The translations under genes were made by a program, and so were the position numbers. From the NCBI GenBank assembly GCA_021372535.1, contig JAJFUH010000217.1, forward strand, positions 1-46,831: a stretch of DNA of 46,831 nt, given 5' to 3'. Origin of the DNA: a bacterium (lineage in GTDB: Bacteria; Latescibacterota; Latescibacteria; Latescibacterales; Latescibacteraceae). The notes beneath the pieces are model-generated. The model did not search any database and had not been told where the DNA came from. It was given only the letters and a program-made list of their open reading frames with translations. This document shows, piece by piece, positions 17,636 through 26,557 of this stretch. How positions within the stretch are numbered: position 1 is the first letter of the stretch; each line of letters begins with the position of its first letter.

Positions 17636-17665
17636 CTGCCTTGTGCCTTGTGCCTTTTACCCGTC
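17636..17665. repeat. Short tandem GCCTTGT repeat between genes
   Basis: Three adjacent units GCCTTGT, GCCTTGT and GCCTTTT. It sits at the 3' end of the PAP2 gene, before ilvE. The style resembles the TTCGTGTC tandem runs of the composite repeats at 2457-2494 and 3671-3690, but the unit sequence differs. Confidence 0.4.
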
Positions 17666-17669
17666 TTTT

Positions 17670-18554
17670 TTAAAACATACGTGTCAATGTAATTACCGGG
17701 GTATTTTCTCCTTCTGTACGCATAGACAGTGCTGTGTGGTTTTCGATGTGCATCCACGGTATAAACCATCCGCACAGGGAGCCGAACGCCGCTCCGACTA
17801 CGACATCGGTCGGAAAGTGCTGTCCGGCCCTGACACGAAGCACCGCAGTAGCTGTGGCGCACGGAAGCCCGATACACCATACCGGCTTTGTCCATCGCGA
17901 CCCGGGATTGTATTTCTGAAACATATATCCCCCTAACACTGCGCCCTGAAACGCATTTGCGGCATGTCCCGACCACATGGACTTCGTGCCTGCCAGTGAC
18001 GTCCGTCTCTCAAGGGGGACAGCATCGTTATAGACATACGGGCGGTATCGACCGAATGTATTTTTGGCGATGTCGGTGGCACTGTTGACTATAAGGGATG
18101 CCTCTGCATAAAGCACAGCGCTCGTGACAAGGTAATACCACGATCCCTTCCGTGAGAGCGCCATTGTAAGAACCGGTGTCAGCATGGGAAGTAAATTATC
18201 GGGCTTTATGGTGACGTAGCTCCATGAGTCAGCAGAGGTGGAATAATACTTCCGCGTAAAACGGTCTATTGCAGGTATGTCGCCGGGATTCGCACGTGAC
18301 AGATTCGGCGAGGAAGAATGGTCAAGGCTGTATTGTCTCGCGATTTCCAGGCCCGCACCTGCCGTAAGGAACAGCACTTCTTTTTTGACACCGAGGTCAA
18401 AGGGCTTGCGTGTATCACCATAGCACGAGCCGGAGGGATACAGCAGTAATCCGAGCAGAAAAAGGATCACCAGATCCGAAACAGGGAATCTCATCACCCG
18501 AACCTTTATAGTGTTCGAGCAACCATGACAACGGGCTGGAATAACGGAATTCAT
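17670..18554 (-). CDS. PAP2-family phosphatase, exported or membrane-bound
   Basis: A 294-residue protein with a hydrophobic N-terminal segment (about residues 26-45). The three PAP2 motifs are recognisable: KNTFGRYRP (KX6RP), MWSGHAA (a variant of PSGH in which serine, glycine and histidine are kept) and RVRAGQHFPTD (the R...HX3D part). Such enzymes remove phosphate from lipid phosphates such as undecaprenyl diphosphate or phosphatidic acid. The acceptor here is unknown. ATG 18554 has AGGA six bases upstream; an internal ATG at 18494 would give a cleaner signal peptide. Stands apart from its neighbours. Confidence 0.82.
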   Translation of the reverse strand: MNSVIPARCHGCSNTIKVRVMRFPVSDLVILFLLGLLLYPSGSCYGDTRKPFDLGVKKEVLFLTAGAGLEIARQYSLDHSSSPNLSRANPGDIPAIDRFTRKYYSTSADSWSYVTIKPDNLLPMLTPVLTMALSRKGSWYYLVTSAVLYAEASLIVNSATDIAKNTFGRYRPYVYNDAVPLERRTSLAGTKSMWSGHAANAFQGAVLGGYMFQKYNPGSRWTKPVWCIGLPCATATAVLRVRAGQHFPTDVVVGAAFGSLCGWFIPWMHIENHTALSMRTEGENTPVITLTRMF

Positions 18555-18691
18555 AACAGTTCCTGCGTGATCGATACGATTTTATCAAATTTAACGCGGG
18601 AGATGACGAGTGGATTCTATTGAAAAGAATGGCAAAACGGTTTTGATTTTCCCATCAATCCACATCAGTAAATTTGCACGGTCAGCCGATT

Positions 18692-19555
18692 TTATCCAGG
18701 GAAAACGGAGAAGTCCGGGTTGTCCCGTTCCCATTTTTTCAGCGAGGAATAGAGCCGGGTCTGTGAAAATTCAGCGAAACCGAAAGCGATCCGCATGATG
18801 CTGTCAATCTGTTCGTAGCTGATATTTTTCGCATGCCTGCCGCCGAATACGGTTCTGAGACCGATGGCAAGAATATGAATCATATCGTGCCCCCGGCATA
18901 CTTGCCACGGGTCATGACGGTTACTCCGGACGAGACCGGCAATCCTTAATCTGAGCTCCTCCCGGTCAAACGGGACCGTATCAGAGCTTGCCCTCACCTC
19001 TTCGATCATGTCATCGATATCCATTCTCATCGTTTTCCCCTCCGTGACAATCACCGCGGCGAACGAAATATCCCTGAATTTCAGGGAAAGATTGTCCTGT
19101 TTCGATGAGGAAATCCAACGCAGGTATCCCAATGGCAGAGCGGCATGGAGGATCATCTCGCGGATCGGACTGCCGGTTTTTCTGATCTTCTGCGCCGAAC
19201 CGAATTCCGCAAGCACGGTTTCGAGCGCTCCGGACGAGAGTATCATCGTTTCGAGGTCATGGGTATCGGTCATCAGGATGTTCACGCTGCCGGGATCGGT
19301 GCCTTCCATCCTCCAGTAGTCGCTGTCGATGACGGCAAGAATGCCGGTATACCGGTCTTTCTCGAGCACTCCCATCGCAATGAGCACATTGCTTTTCCCG
19401 TGTGCAGGAATGATACTGCACCGTTTCCTGTCGATAAAACGGCCGTATACGCGGGCATCAGAATCGCCCTCGACCATGAGCACCGTCCCGGCGTACACAG
19501 GACGCATCATGCGGATGGTATTTGCAATCTCGTGCGGAGTAAGAAACTGCTTCAT
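18692..19555 (-). CDS. DUF4435 TOPRIM-like protein, AriB-type effector of a PARIS-like system
   Basis: A 287-residue protein with a TOPRIM-type acidic core: VEGDSD (about residues 28-33, glutamate 29), AVIDSDY (about 74-80) and TDTHDLE (about 96-102). The rest is DUF4435-like. In PARIS, AriB is a DUF4435 nuclease held inactive by the AriA ATPase and released by phage anti-restriction proteins, after which it cuts host tRNA (known for characterised systems). ATG 19555 overlaps the ATPase gene's stop as ATGA. Assignment rests on the domain pair and order, not on an alignment; other ATPase-DUF4435 pairs exist. Confidence 0.75.
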   Translation of the reverse strand: MKQFLTPHEIANTIRMMRPVYAGTVLMVEGDSDARVYGRFIDRKRCSIIPAHGKSNVLIAMGVLEKDRYTGILAVIDSDYWRMEGTDPGSVNILMTDTHDLETMILSSGALETVLAEFGSAQKIRKTGSPIREMILHAALPLGYLRWISSSKQDNLSLKFRDISFAAVIVTEGKTMRMDIDDMIEEVRASSDTVPFDREELRLRIAGLVRSNRHDPWQVCRGHDMIHILAIGLRTVFGGRHAKNISYEQIDSIMRIAFGFAEFSQTRLYSSLKKWERDNPDFSVFPG

Positions 19556-20688
19556 TCGCGGGGGCCCTTCAGCTCGACTGCAAGATCCCAGCGGTCATGG
19601 ATGATCTGAGGTGAGTGCGTGGCGATGAGCACATCGAATCCTGCAAGCCCGATGATATCCTGAATATCCCTGATGAACTGCTGCTGCCAGAAAACATGGA
19701 GCGACAGCTCGGGTTCGTCGATGAGGATGAGGGAATCGGGTCTGACCTTGAAAAGCAGCTCGTAGAGGAGCACCACGACATGCTGTTCGCCCGACGAGAG
19801 GTTTTCAGGCAGCAGTTTGCGACCGTCCGACGCGATGAATATGAAACCGTCCCGCCTGCTTATCTCCATGCGTTTCTGGAGGAACCTGCTGTTGACAATC
19901 TTCATGAGGAGTTCGATTTTATCGGTAAGGTCTTTGAAAACGCTCAGTTTCTTTTCCACGTCCCCGATATATACCGACAGTACATTCATATTCGATTCAT
20001 CGATATGATCAATGACGCCCATGGTGGTTTCTTCCCGCTCAAGAAGTCCGGCATCCATGAGCCGCGCTCGTTTCACTTCGATGTCCCGAAATCTTTTCTT
20101 CAGCTCATCGAGCGACAGTCCCGTTTTATTACTTCCGGTAACAAGGCGAACGGGAAATGACCGGTCAAGGGACTGTGAAAGCGCCGCATATTCGGCAAGC
20201 TTTTTCTCGATGAGATTCCTGAGCTCCTCCGTATATTCGGTTATCGTGTACTCGTTTCCGGGGTGTGTCGAGTCTGAGAGCTGGATAAGCCGTTCCGTAT
20301 GGATGAAGCGTACATCGATGATTTCCTTCAACTCTTTGAACCAGGCCGGTTCCTCGATATGCCGATCGGGATTTTTATCAAGGAGAAACGTTTCGGGCTT
20401 CGTTCCAGGTCTGGTGAATTCAAAAAACAGCTCATCGCCGTTATCGTTCCTGCGTTTTCTGAGACCGAGCATTCCACCATCGTCGAAATCAACACACACA
20501 TCGCTGAACGGGATTCGGTAGAAATCCTCGTACCCGGGATTAAAAAGCTCGTTGACGAGGGTGAGGGTGAATGTTTTTCCGAATCCGTTCGGGCCGTAAA
20601 TAATCGTTATCCGTTCGCCGGTGTTGAGCGGTATCTCGTGATTGAATATCCCGAACAGGTTTTTAACCGATATATGCCGTATTCTCAT
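19552..20688 (-). CDS. AAA/ABC-type ATPase, AriA-like sensor of a PARIS-like system
   Basis: A 378-residue ATPase of the SMC/OLD-like class. Walker A is GPNGFGKT (residues 32-39), the ABC signature LSSGEQH (297-303), Walker B LILIDEPELSLH (320-331), and the switch histidine lies in IATHSPQII (355-363). Between them is a helical insert (about 110-270). In PARIS, AriA forms a scaffold that binds AriB. I choose ATG 20688 because AAGGA lies six bases upstream and the protein then begins MRIRHISVKNLFG; an ATG at 20733 lacks these. It is the first gene of a two-gene operon with the DUF4435 gene. Confidence 0.8.
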   Translation of the reverse strand: MRIRHISVKNLFGIFNHEIPLNTGERITIIYGPNGFGKTFTLTLVNELFNPGYEDFYRIPFSDVCVDFDDGGMLGLRKRRNDNGDELFFEFTRPGTKPETFLLDKNPDRHIEEPAWFKELKEIIDVRFIHTERLIQLSDSTHPGNEYTITEYTEELRNLIEKKLAEYAALSQSLDRSFPVRLVTGSNKTGLSLDELKKRFRDIEVKRARLMDAGLLEREETTMGVIDHIDESNMNVLSVYIGDVEKKLSVFKDLTDKIELLMKIVNSRFLQKRMEISRRDGFIFIASDGRKLLPENLSSGEQHVVVLLYELLFKVRPDSLILIDEPELSLHVFWQQQFIRDIQDIIGLAGFDVLIATHSPQIIHDRWDLAVELKGPRE

Positions 20689-20798
20689 ACACTGTCCTTT
20701 CATCTGCCATATGCAGTTTGTAAGGAAATCCATTACGGCGCTGAATGCAATATTTTTTTCGGAAACGATTTATCCCGGCTATTTACAGATGCAAAGGA

Positions 20799-20839
20799 AC
20801 GCTGATTTACGCGGATTGGGCGGATATAAGCGGATAAAT
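20799..20839 (+). repeat. Partial copy of the CGCGGAT-type repeat upstream of the PARIS-like operon
   Basis: Reads AACGCTGATTTACGCGGATT followed by GGGCGGATATAAGCGGAT. This matches the first end of composite repeat copies A and B; the TTCGTGTC end is absent. It lies about 110 bases upstream of the ATPase gene start. The rest of 20689-21040 is AT-rich, and I see no other gene in it. Confidence 0.6.
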
Positions 20840-21040
20840 ATTGTTAAAATAATTATTGTAATACATAAAGTTCCTTATGCTTTAATAAATAATATGTTAT
20901 AAATCATCACGATTTCGCGAAAAATTACAGTCATGAAATATCCAAGTTAATTTTCTCTTGTGTCAACTGCTGAAACATGGTATTTTTGCGCCTCAATAAT
21001 TCGGAAGGTAACAGTTTTACTTATAATAGAGTTATAATTC

Positions 21041-21370
21041 TTGAAAACAGTCATCCTTTTAACCATATCCAACATCTTCATGACATTCGCCTGGTACGGG
21101 CATCTCAAGCACAAGAATAAGGCGCTCTGGGTTGTTATTCTCGTGAGCTGGATGATAGCGTTCTTTGAATACTGTTTCCAGGTTCCCGCTAACCGTATCG
21201 GTCACGCCTCTTTCACCGCCGCACAGCTCAAGACCATTCAGGAGGTTATCACGCTCGTTGTGTTCAGCGTCTTTTCGGTGCTGTACCTCCGTGAGGAGTT
21301 CAAGTGGAATTACCTTGTCGGTTTTCTCTTCATGATCTGCGCCGTGTTCTTCGTCTTTAAAAAATGGTAA
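21041..21370 (+). CDS. DUF486 (DMT-like) membrane protein
   Basis: A 109-residue protein with four hydrophobic segments. It matches the DUF486 family: ISNIFMTFAWYGHLK at the N terminus, EYCFQVPANRIG in the middle and FSVLYLREEFKWNYLVGFLF near the end. It resembles half-size drug/metabolite transporters, and its role is unknown. The start is TTG 21041, because an in-frame TAA lies two codons upstream and the family begins exactly there. A TATAAT at 21022-21027 lies only 14 bases before the start, so the 5' leader may be very short. No partner gene adjacent. Confidence 0.85.
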   Translation: MKTVILLTISNIFMTFAWYGHLKHKNKALWVVILVSWMIAFFEYCFQVPANRIGHASFTAAQLKTIQEVITLVVFSVFSVLYLREEFKWNYLVGFLFMICAVFFVFKKW

Positions 21371-21457
21371 GGCAGAAACCTGTTACGCCCTTTCATTAAT
21401 AGATGAGACAGTCTGATGCGCATGTCAGCGGCAAAAAACACTGTGCCCCTGTCTGTA

Positions 21458-22864
21458 TCATTTCAGGCCGGGAACGGGAATATCTGCCCGCATCTCCCGG
21501 TAGAAGCGATGACGCATGTTGCCGAGCCACTGCTCCGGGTGCGGTTCGTTGAGGTCGATTTCCGCAACGGTAAAGCCGGGACGGTCTTTTGCCTCGGCAA
21601 GCAGATTGGCCCAGGGATCGTAGATGGTGCACCCGATGTCATAGCCGCAGCTCACCACATAAACCTGATTCTCGATGCACCGTGCCTGTGTTAAGGTGGC
21701 GTTCCCGCCCCAGATGGGGAGGAAGACGATCTCCGCGCCCTGAAATGCGAGCGCCCGGGCCGGCTCCGCATACTGGTTGTCCCAGCAGATCATAATGCCG
21801 ATACGGCCGAAATCAGTGTCGAACACGGGGTAGGAATTTCCGGGGGTGACGCCGCTTTCGACCTCCTCGCGCGGGAGGTGAACCTTGTGGTAAATCCCGG
21901 CGACTCTGCCCTGACGGTCAATAAGAACGCCGGTATTGTAAACTGCAGCGCCATCCCGTTCGCCGAGGGCTGCCACAATATACATGTTCCATTTCCGGGC
22001 AACCTCACCAAGCCTCTGCGTCGTCGGGCCGGGGATCGGCTCGGCAATGTCCGTATACTGCGCCCCCCGGACTCCAACGAGATTGATTCCCTCGCCGAGA
22101 CAGACTATGTCGCATCCTTTTTTCCCGGCATCTCCGGCGAGCTTACAGAACTGCTCGACGCTTTCCGTACTCGACGCCGTGTTTCTCGGAAAGCAGTTGA
22201 CAGTACCCACGCGCACGATCCGTTTGGGAGGCGCGGGAACCTGCGCCAGCCTGATGCCGTCCCACCAGACCGTACCCTGATCGCAGAATCCGAGGTGCAG
22301 CTCTATCATGACCGAGGCCGTCCCAACGGGAGCCCGGAAGATACCGCTCACCTCCTGCCAGCCTTCATGAACGACCCCATCGGGGATATATTCCGGCTGA
22401 CCGATCCGTTCGTCTTTTCTGTCACGCCAGTCGAGACGGGCAAGAACCTGTATTCGCGGGTTGGGAACGCTCCGCACGGTGTATGACGCCTCGAAACGGT
22501 AGTAATTCCCTCCCGATATACCGGTAACCATCCTGCGCCAGCACCCGTTTGCAGAGCTGTTGGACGCGCCGGAAATGCCGAGACTGCCCTCGCCGCCGAT
22601 GCTCGGAAGAGCGGCGACAAAAAATTCGGGACTGATTTCGACGCGCTGGCTGTACTGCACCCAGCCTCCGGCGGCAGCCGATTCAACCGACTGGAAGGTA
22701 TCCGCCTGAAACAGTATGGTCTCCCGCGATGGCTGACCAAATACTGTTCCCGACAGAATTACTGCGGTAACAACCACAAGGATGATGAAATACCGTCCGA
22801 ATACTTTCGAAGAGTGGTCATTGATCATGTGTCCGAAACGATGAACTGACGATGCGGCGTACAT
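21458..22864 (-). CDS. Exported carbon-nitrogen hydrolase with N-terminal beta-sandwich-like domain
   Basis: A 468-residue two-part protein. Residues about 22-43 form a signal peptide or anchor. Residues about 45-212 look like a carbohydrate-binding-type beta sandwich (GGWVQYSQRV, YRFEASYTVRS, VWWDGIRLAQVP). Residues about 216-468 are a nitrilase-superfamily domain with the glutamate in CLGEG (258), lysine in YHKVHLP (327) and cysteine in ICWDNQY (360). Nitrilases cleave amides, ureides or nitriles and are usually cytoplasmic, so export with a binding domain is unusual. GGAG lies eight bases before ATG 22864. Substrate unknown. Stands alone. Confidence 0.82.
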   Translation of the reverse strand: MYAASSVHRFGHMINDHSSKVFGRYFIILVVVTAVILSGTVFGQPSRETILFQADTFQSVESAAAGGWVQYSQRVEISPEFFVAALPSIGGEGSLGISGASNSSANGCWRRMVTGISGGNYYRFEASYTVRSVPNPRIQVLARLDWRDRKDERIGQPEYIPDGVVHEGWQEVSGIFRAPVGTASVMIELHLGFCDQGTVWWDGIRLAQVPAPPKRIVRVGTVNCFPRNTASSTESVEQFCKLAGDAGKKGCDIVCLGEGINLVGVRGAQYTDIAEPIPGPTTQRLGEVARKWNMYIVAALGERDGAAVYNTGVLIDRQGRVAGIYHKVHLPREEVESGVTPGNSYPVFDTDFGRIGIMICWDNQYAEPARALAFQGAEIVFLPIWGGNATLTQARCIENQVYVVSCGYDIGCTIYDPWANLLAEAKDRPGFTVAEIDLNEPHPEQWLGNMRHRFYREMRADIPVPGLK

Positions 22865-23310
22865 GGCTTATTCTCCGATACAGTTAGGGGGTTGTCGGTC
22901 TTCGTTACATAACGATACATATACGGTCGGTGCGAAATCAACAGAATTATCACGTATGGAACAAGGATTTCCCCGGAGCGGACGGAGATACAAAGATTTT
23001 TATTTTTTGCACATATTCATTGAACTGCCCGGACTTTACCAACGCAGAGCATGAGATGACCGTCAGCCGTGCAAGCCATGGCACGATGCAAATCATGAAA
23101 AAACATCGGTTATCGTTCAATTCATATTTTTTTTAAAAGGTTTGATTTTTTTTTAAACCTTTTTGGAGTTGCAACGTCTTAAGTATGCTGTATCAGTTTG
23201 CACCGGCAGATATAAGAGTTTTAATAACCATGAGTAACAACCGTTGATAACCAGGGGTATGATATAATTATACCGTACTGTTAAATCGAGAAAATATTCT
23301 CATTTCGATT
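22865..23310. other. Long non-coding stretch upstream of the export operon
   Basis: About 450 bases without a convincing gene on either strand. It holds a hairpin (23136-23164) and is AT-rich to the right, followed by a promoter-like site at 23311. Short open frames here lack family features. Confidence 0.6.
23136..23164. terminator. Inverted repeat in T-rich context, possible terminator
   Basis: AAAAGGTTT (23136-23144) and AAACCTTTT (23156-23164) form a nine-base perfect stem with an 11-base T-rich loop. The neighbouring runs of T precede rather than follow the stem on the plus strand. No gene is known to end here, so a structural or regulatory role is as likely as termination. Confidence 0.35.
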
Positions 23311-23339
23311 TTGACAAAGGTTTTCAAATTGATTATCTT
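23311..23339 (+). promoter_or_regulatory. Predicted sigma-70-type promoter for the export operon
   Basis: TTGACA (23311-23316) matches the -35 consensus fully. It is followed after exactly 17 bases by TATCTT (23334-23339), a four-of-six match to the -10 box. It lies about 75 bases before the first adaptor gene's ATG and points towards it. The genome's own promoter consensus is unknown. Confidence 0.5.
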
Positions 23340-23412
23340 ACGAGTTTACACAAAGTAAATATTAATGCGTACGGTGATTTCAGACTAAAGAAATAAAAAA
23401 TAAGGACATTCC

Positions 23413-25083
23413 ATGCAAATTGAAGTTGCTCTCGATCGCGCGGTTGGAAAAATAATCAAACATGTGCTTACGGCGTATAATGCTTTCAGGAATCACCGTA
23501 TTGTATTTACCGGTGGAGCTCTGGTAATCATCATCCTTCTTGTCACAGTCATTTCGAGCAGGAGCAGTACGGTTCATGAAGGCCATTGGATACCGGTCAT
23601 GAAAGGCAATTTCCCGGTCGATATTGTGGAGAGCGGAGAAATACGTGCGGCAAATTCGTATTATCTCAGTGCGCCGCGGGAATGGAGAATGACGCTCCAG
23701 ATTACCGAAATGGTTCCGGAGGGAACGGTCGTAAAGGAAGGGGACGTTCTCGTCCAGTTTGACGCGAGTACCTTATATACAGAACTTGATACGGCAATTG
23801 ATCAGTTCAAAGCGCAGGAAGCCCAGGTTCTGAGTGTCAAGACTCAGCAGGAATCGGTCATGTCCGAACTTGAATCGAACCTTCAAATGTCGGAATATTC
23901 GCGTGATGCTGCCCAACTCCAGCTGGAGCAGTTGAAATTCGAATCGGAGGTTCGCAAGGAAGATGCCCGTCTTGCTTTCGAAATAGCTCTCATCGGGTAC
24001 GATGAGACGATGACACGAATCTCCAGCCAGAAAATAATCAATGAATCCGGGTATAAAATAGAGCAGCAGCGTCTTAATCATTATCAGGAGCATGTTGATA
24101 ATATTAAAAGAAGGATCGATGCGCTCACACTCCGCGCCCCGGTTTCCGGTATGGTCGTATACAACGAAATTGGAGGCTGGCGCGATATGCCGCTCCATAA
24201 GGTAGCCGCCGGCGAAACAGTCGGACCGGGAATGACGGTGATGTATATACCGGATCTCAACGAGATGGAGAGTGTCATCCGTGTCAACGAGATCGACGCA
24301 TCCAAGATTAAAATCGGGTACAAAGCGCGACTGCGGCTCGATGCCTTCATCGACAGGGTATTCAACGGCACCGTGATCAGTATCGCCCCCCTCGCCGACA
24401 GGGCCGAAGAGACTTCACAGATCAAGGACTTCGAGATTGTCATCCGTATCGAGGAGTCGGATCAGCTTCTCAAGCCGGGCATGTCCGCCAAAACACGGAT
24501 AATTTTTGAAGAAATTCCCGATGCGTTATATGCACCCGTTGGCGCCGTGTTTGAACTGGATGGCAAACCTGTGGTTTTCCCGCAGCGGACATTTCCTGAT
24601 CCCGTCCCAATCACTACCGGTAAACGAAATGACCGTTATATCATTGTTCAGGGGGACATCAGACAGGGTGATGTTATTTCTCTCTCATCGCCGAATCCTG
24701 ATGCACACCCTCTGGGATGGTTCGCTGATATACAGCGTAAATCCACAGAACTTGAAGAGCTTGTCGATCACCTGAATACCATGTCAAAAGAAAATATTAA
24801 TAAACCCGTCATTCCAAAAACACAGGAACCCGATGAACGCATCAAGGCAATGGCAGCCACCCTTGAAAAGGCCGGATGCCCGCTGACAGCAGAACAGATT
24901 AAGATGCTTACGGAGGCGCTCAAGAGCCCCGAAGGCTTTAAAGCGTTCGGTGAAATCCTTACTGATGTTCAGCAGAAGGTGCTCAGGGATACACGGGGAC
25001 AGCAGAACAGTACTTCCGACCGTCCCGCGAGAGAGAACGGACAGCGGCCGGCAGAGCAGGTACAAAGGCAGCCCGGCGGGTGA
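23413..25083 (+). CDS. Periplasmic adaptor (HlyD/MacA-like), first of two
   Basis: A 556-residue membrane-fusion protein. One membrane helix spans about residues 30-50. Two half lipoyl motifs (GTVVKEGDVLVQFD, about 105-118, and LTLRAPVSGMVVYNE, about 238-252) bracket a coiled-coil hairpin (about 120-230). The barrel and membrane-proximal parts follow, with LKPGMSAKTRI. The last ~110 residues are a polar tail without clear homology, ending in a Gln/Pro/Gly-rich stretch. Adaptors bridge an inner-membrane transporter and a TolC channel. AAGGA precedes ATG 23413. First gene of a four-gene operon. Confidence 0.88.
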   Translation: MQIEVALDRAVGKIIKHVLTAYNAFRNHRIVFTGGALVIIILLVTVISSRSSTVHEGHWIPVMKGNFPVDIVESGEIRAANSYYLSAPREWRMTLQITEMVPEGTVVKEGDVLVQFDASTLYTELDTAIDQFKAQEAQVLSVKTQQESVMSELESNLQMSEYSRDAAQLQLEQLKFESEVRKEDARLAFEIALIGYDETMTRISSQKIINESGYKIEQQRLNHYQEHVDNIKRRIDALTLRAPVSGMVVYNEIGGWRDMPLHKVAAGETVGPGMTVMYIPDLNEMESVIRVNEIDASKIKIGYKARLRLDAFIDRVFNGTVISIAPLADRAEETSQIKDFEIVIRIEESDQLLKPGMSAKTRIIFEEIPDALYAPVGAVFELDGKPVVFPQRTFPDPVPITTGKRNDRYIIVQGDIRQGDVISLSSPNPDAHPLGWFADIQRKSTELEELVDHLNTMSKENINKPVIPKTQEPDERIKAMAATLEKAGCPLTAEQIKMLTEALKSPEGFKAFGEILTDVQQKVLRDTRGQQNSTSDRPARENGQRPAEQVQRQPGG

Positions 25084-25222
25084 CAGCGGCAGATTCCGGA
25101 AGGTTTATACACATAAAAAATATATACAAAATAATGATAATGAAAATTGTATCGACAAAAAATAACCCGTTATGCTGTTGTTTTCTTCTCGTACAAAGGC
25201 AGCAGCGGCAGGAGTGGTATTC

Positions 25223-26548
25223 ATGAAAATGTCTGATGTCAGAAATCTCTTGAAAAAACGTATCGTCATGGTTATCGGGCCCATTGTATTCATTCTGGGA
25301 ATCATTCTGATATTCCAGGTTAAAAGCAGCGCATCGAGCGTTGCCCTCTTTAACGTAAAACGCGGTGAATTTGTAATCGATATCCAGGAACGCGGCGAAT
25401 TAAACTCTTCATCGTCGGTCACAGTATCGGTGCCTGACCGTGTGTATGGCGACGTACGTATCGTCAGGGTTGTCGAGGATGGCGCCATGGTTAAAGAGGG
25501 TGATTTCCTCGTACAGTTCGATACGAGCGAAGCTGAGCGCACGGTAACCGACCGTCAGAACGAGCTTGATAATGCCCTTGCCGAACTGGCAAGCACAAAA
25601 GCGAGCATAGAATCAAACATGAAACAGCTCGACAGCTCGTATAAAACCCAGCAGTATTCCTATGAACAGGCAAAACTCCGTTTCGAGCAGATGAAATACG
25701 AGGCTGAATCAAAACGCCGTGAACAGGAGCTGAACTTCAAAAAAGCCGACCTTGCTCTCCAACAGGCGCAAGAAAAAATCGAATCACAGAAGGTAATCGA
25801 CCAGGCGAATATCGCTAAAGCTGAAGTACGGGTAAAACAGGCGCAGATGCGCAGAGATCAGGCGCAGGATCAGTTGGACGCCATGACGCTCAGGTCTCCC
25901 AAAGCCGGGCTTGTCGTTCTTCAGGAAATATACAACTGGTCTACACGCACCCGTGACAAGGTCAAGGTAGGCGACACACCCCACAGGGGTATGGTGCTCG
26001 TGAGTATCCCCGACCTCTCGGTCATGCTTGCAAGAACCCAGATCAACGAAGTTGACATAAGCCGTGTACAATTGGGTCAGCAGGCCGTCATTACACTCGA
26101 CGCCCTCCCGGGACCAACATTTTATGGTACGATAACCAATATTGCAACTCTCGCGCGCCGCGACGAAGGATCGGATGTCAAGGTATTTGACGTCGATGTC
26201 ACGATTAACGAAAAGGATGAACGGCTCAAACCCGGAATGACTGCACAGTGCACTCTGGTGACAGGGAGAATTTCCGATGTGCTTTATGTTCCGCTCGAAT
26301 CGGTTTTCGAAAAGGCGGACACGACCGTGGTCTATATCAAGGACAGCGGTTTCAGCCAACGTCCGATCAAGGTGGGGAGAAGTAACAGCGACTACATCAT
26401 TGTCGAGGACGGTCTCAAAGAGGGAGAACAGGTTGCTCTCAGAGACCCGACTCTTCCGCTCGAGAATCTTGGCGCCGGGGAAAAAGTGGCAACATCCGAA
26501 GTGAACAAACAGAATAATAACGGCTCGTCTCGATTGATGGGAAGGTAG
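25223..26548 (+). CDS. Periplasmic adaptor (HlyD/MacA-like), second of two
   Basis: About 441 residues from ATG 25223, which has AGGAG eight bases upstream; an in-frame ATG at 25172 has no such site. It has a membrane helix near the N terminus (VMVIGPIVFILGIILIF), lipoyl halves (GAMVKEGDFLVQFD and MTLRSPKAGLVVLQE) and a coiled-coil hairpin rich in Gln, Glu and Lys. LKPGMTAQCTLV marks the barrel. Its sequence is clearly paralogous to the preceding adaptor, so the pair arose by duplication and may act as a mixed ring (inference). The permease gene follows after nine bases. Confidence 0.9.
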   Translation: MKMSDVRNLLKKRIVMVIGPIVFILGIILIFQVKSSASSVALFNVKRGEFVIDIQERGELNSSSSVTVSVPDRVYGDVRIVRVVEDGAMVKEGDFLVQFDTSEAERTVTDRQNELDNALAELASTKASIESNMKQLDSSYKTQQYSYEQAKLRFEQMKYEAESKRREQELNFKKADLALQQAQEKIESQKVIDQANIAKAEVRVKQAQMRRDQAQDQLDAMTLRSPKAGLVVLQEIYNWSTRTRDKVKVGDTPHRGMVLVSIPDLSVMLARTQINEVDISRVQLGQQAVITLDALPGPTFYGTITNIATLARRDEGSDVKVFDVDVTINEKDERLKPGMTAQCTLVTGRISDVLYVPLESVFEKADTTVVYIKDSGFSQRPIKVGRSNSDYIIVEDGLKEGEQVALRDPTLPLENLGAGEKVATSEVNKQNNNGSSRLMGR

Positions 26549-26557
26549 TATAATCAT

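Noticed and set aside
22863-23136. Small open frames upstream of the export operon
   Set aside because: Short, overlapping, no ribosome-binding sites and no recognisable family features.
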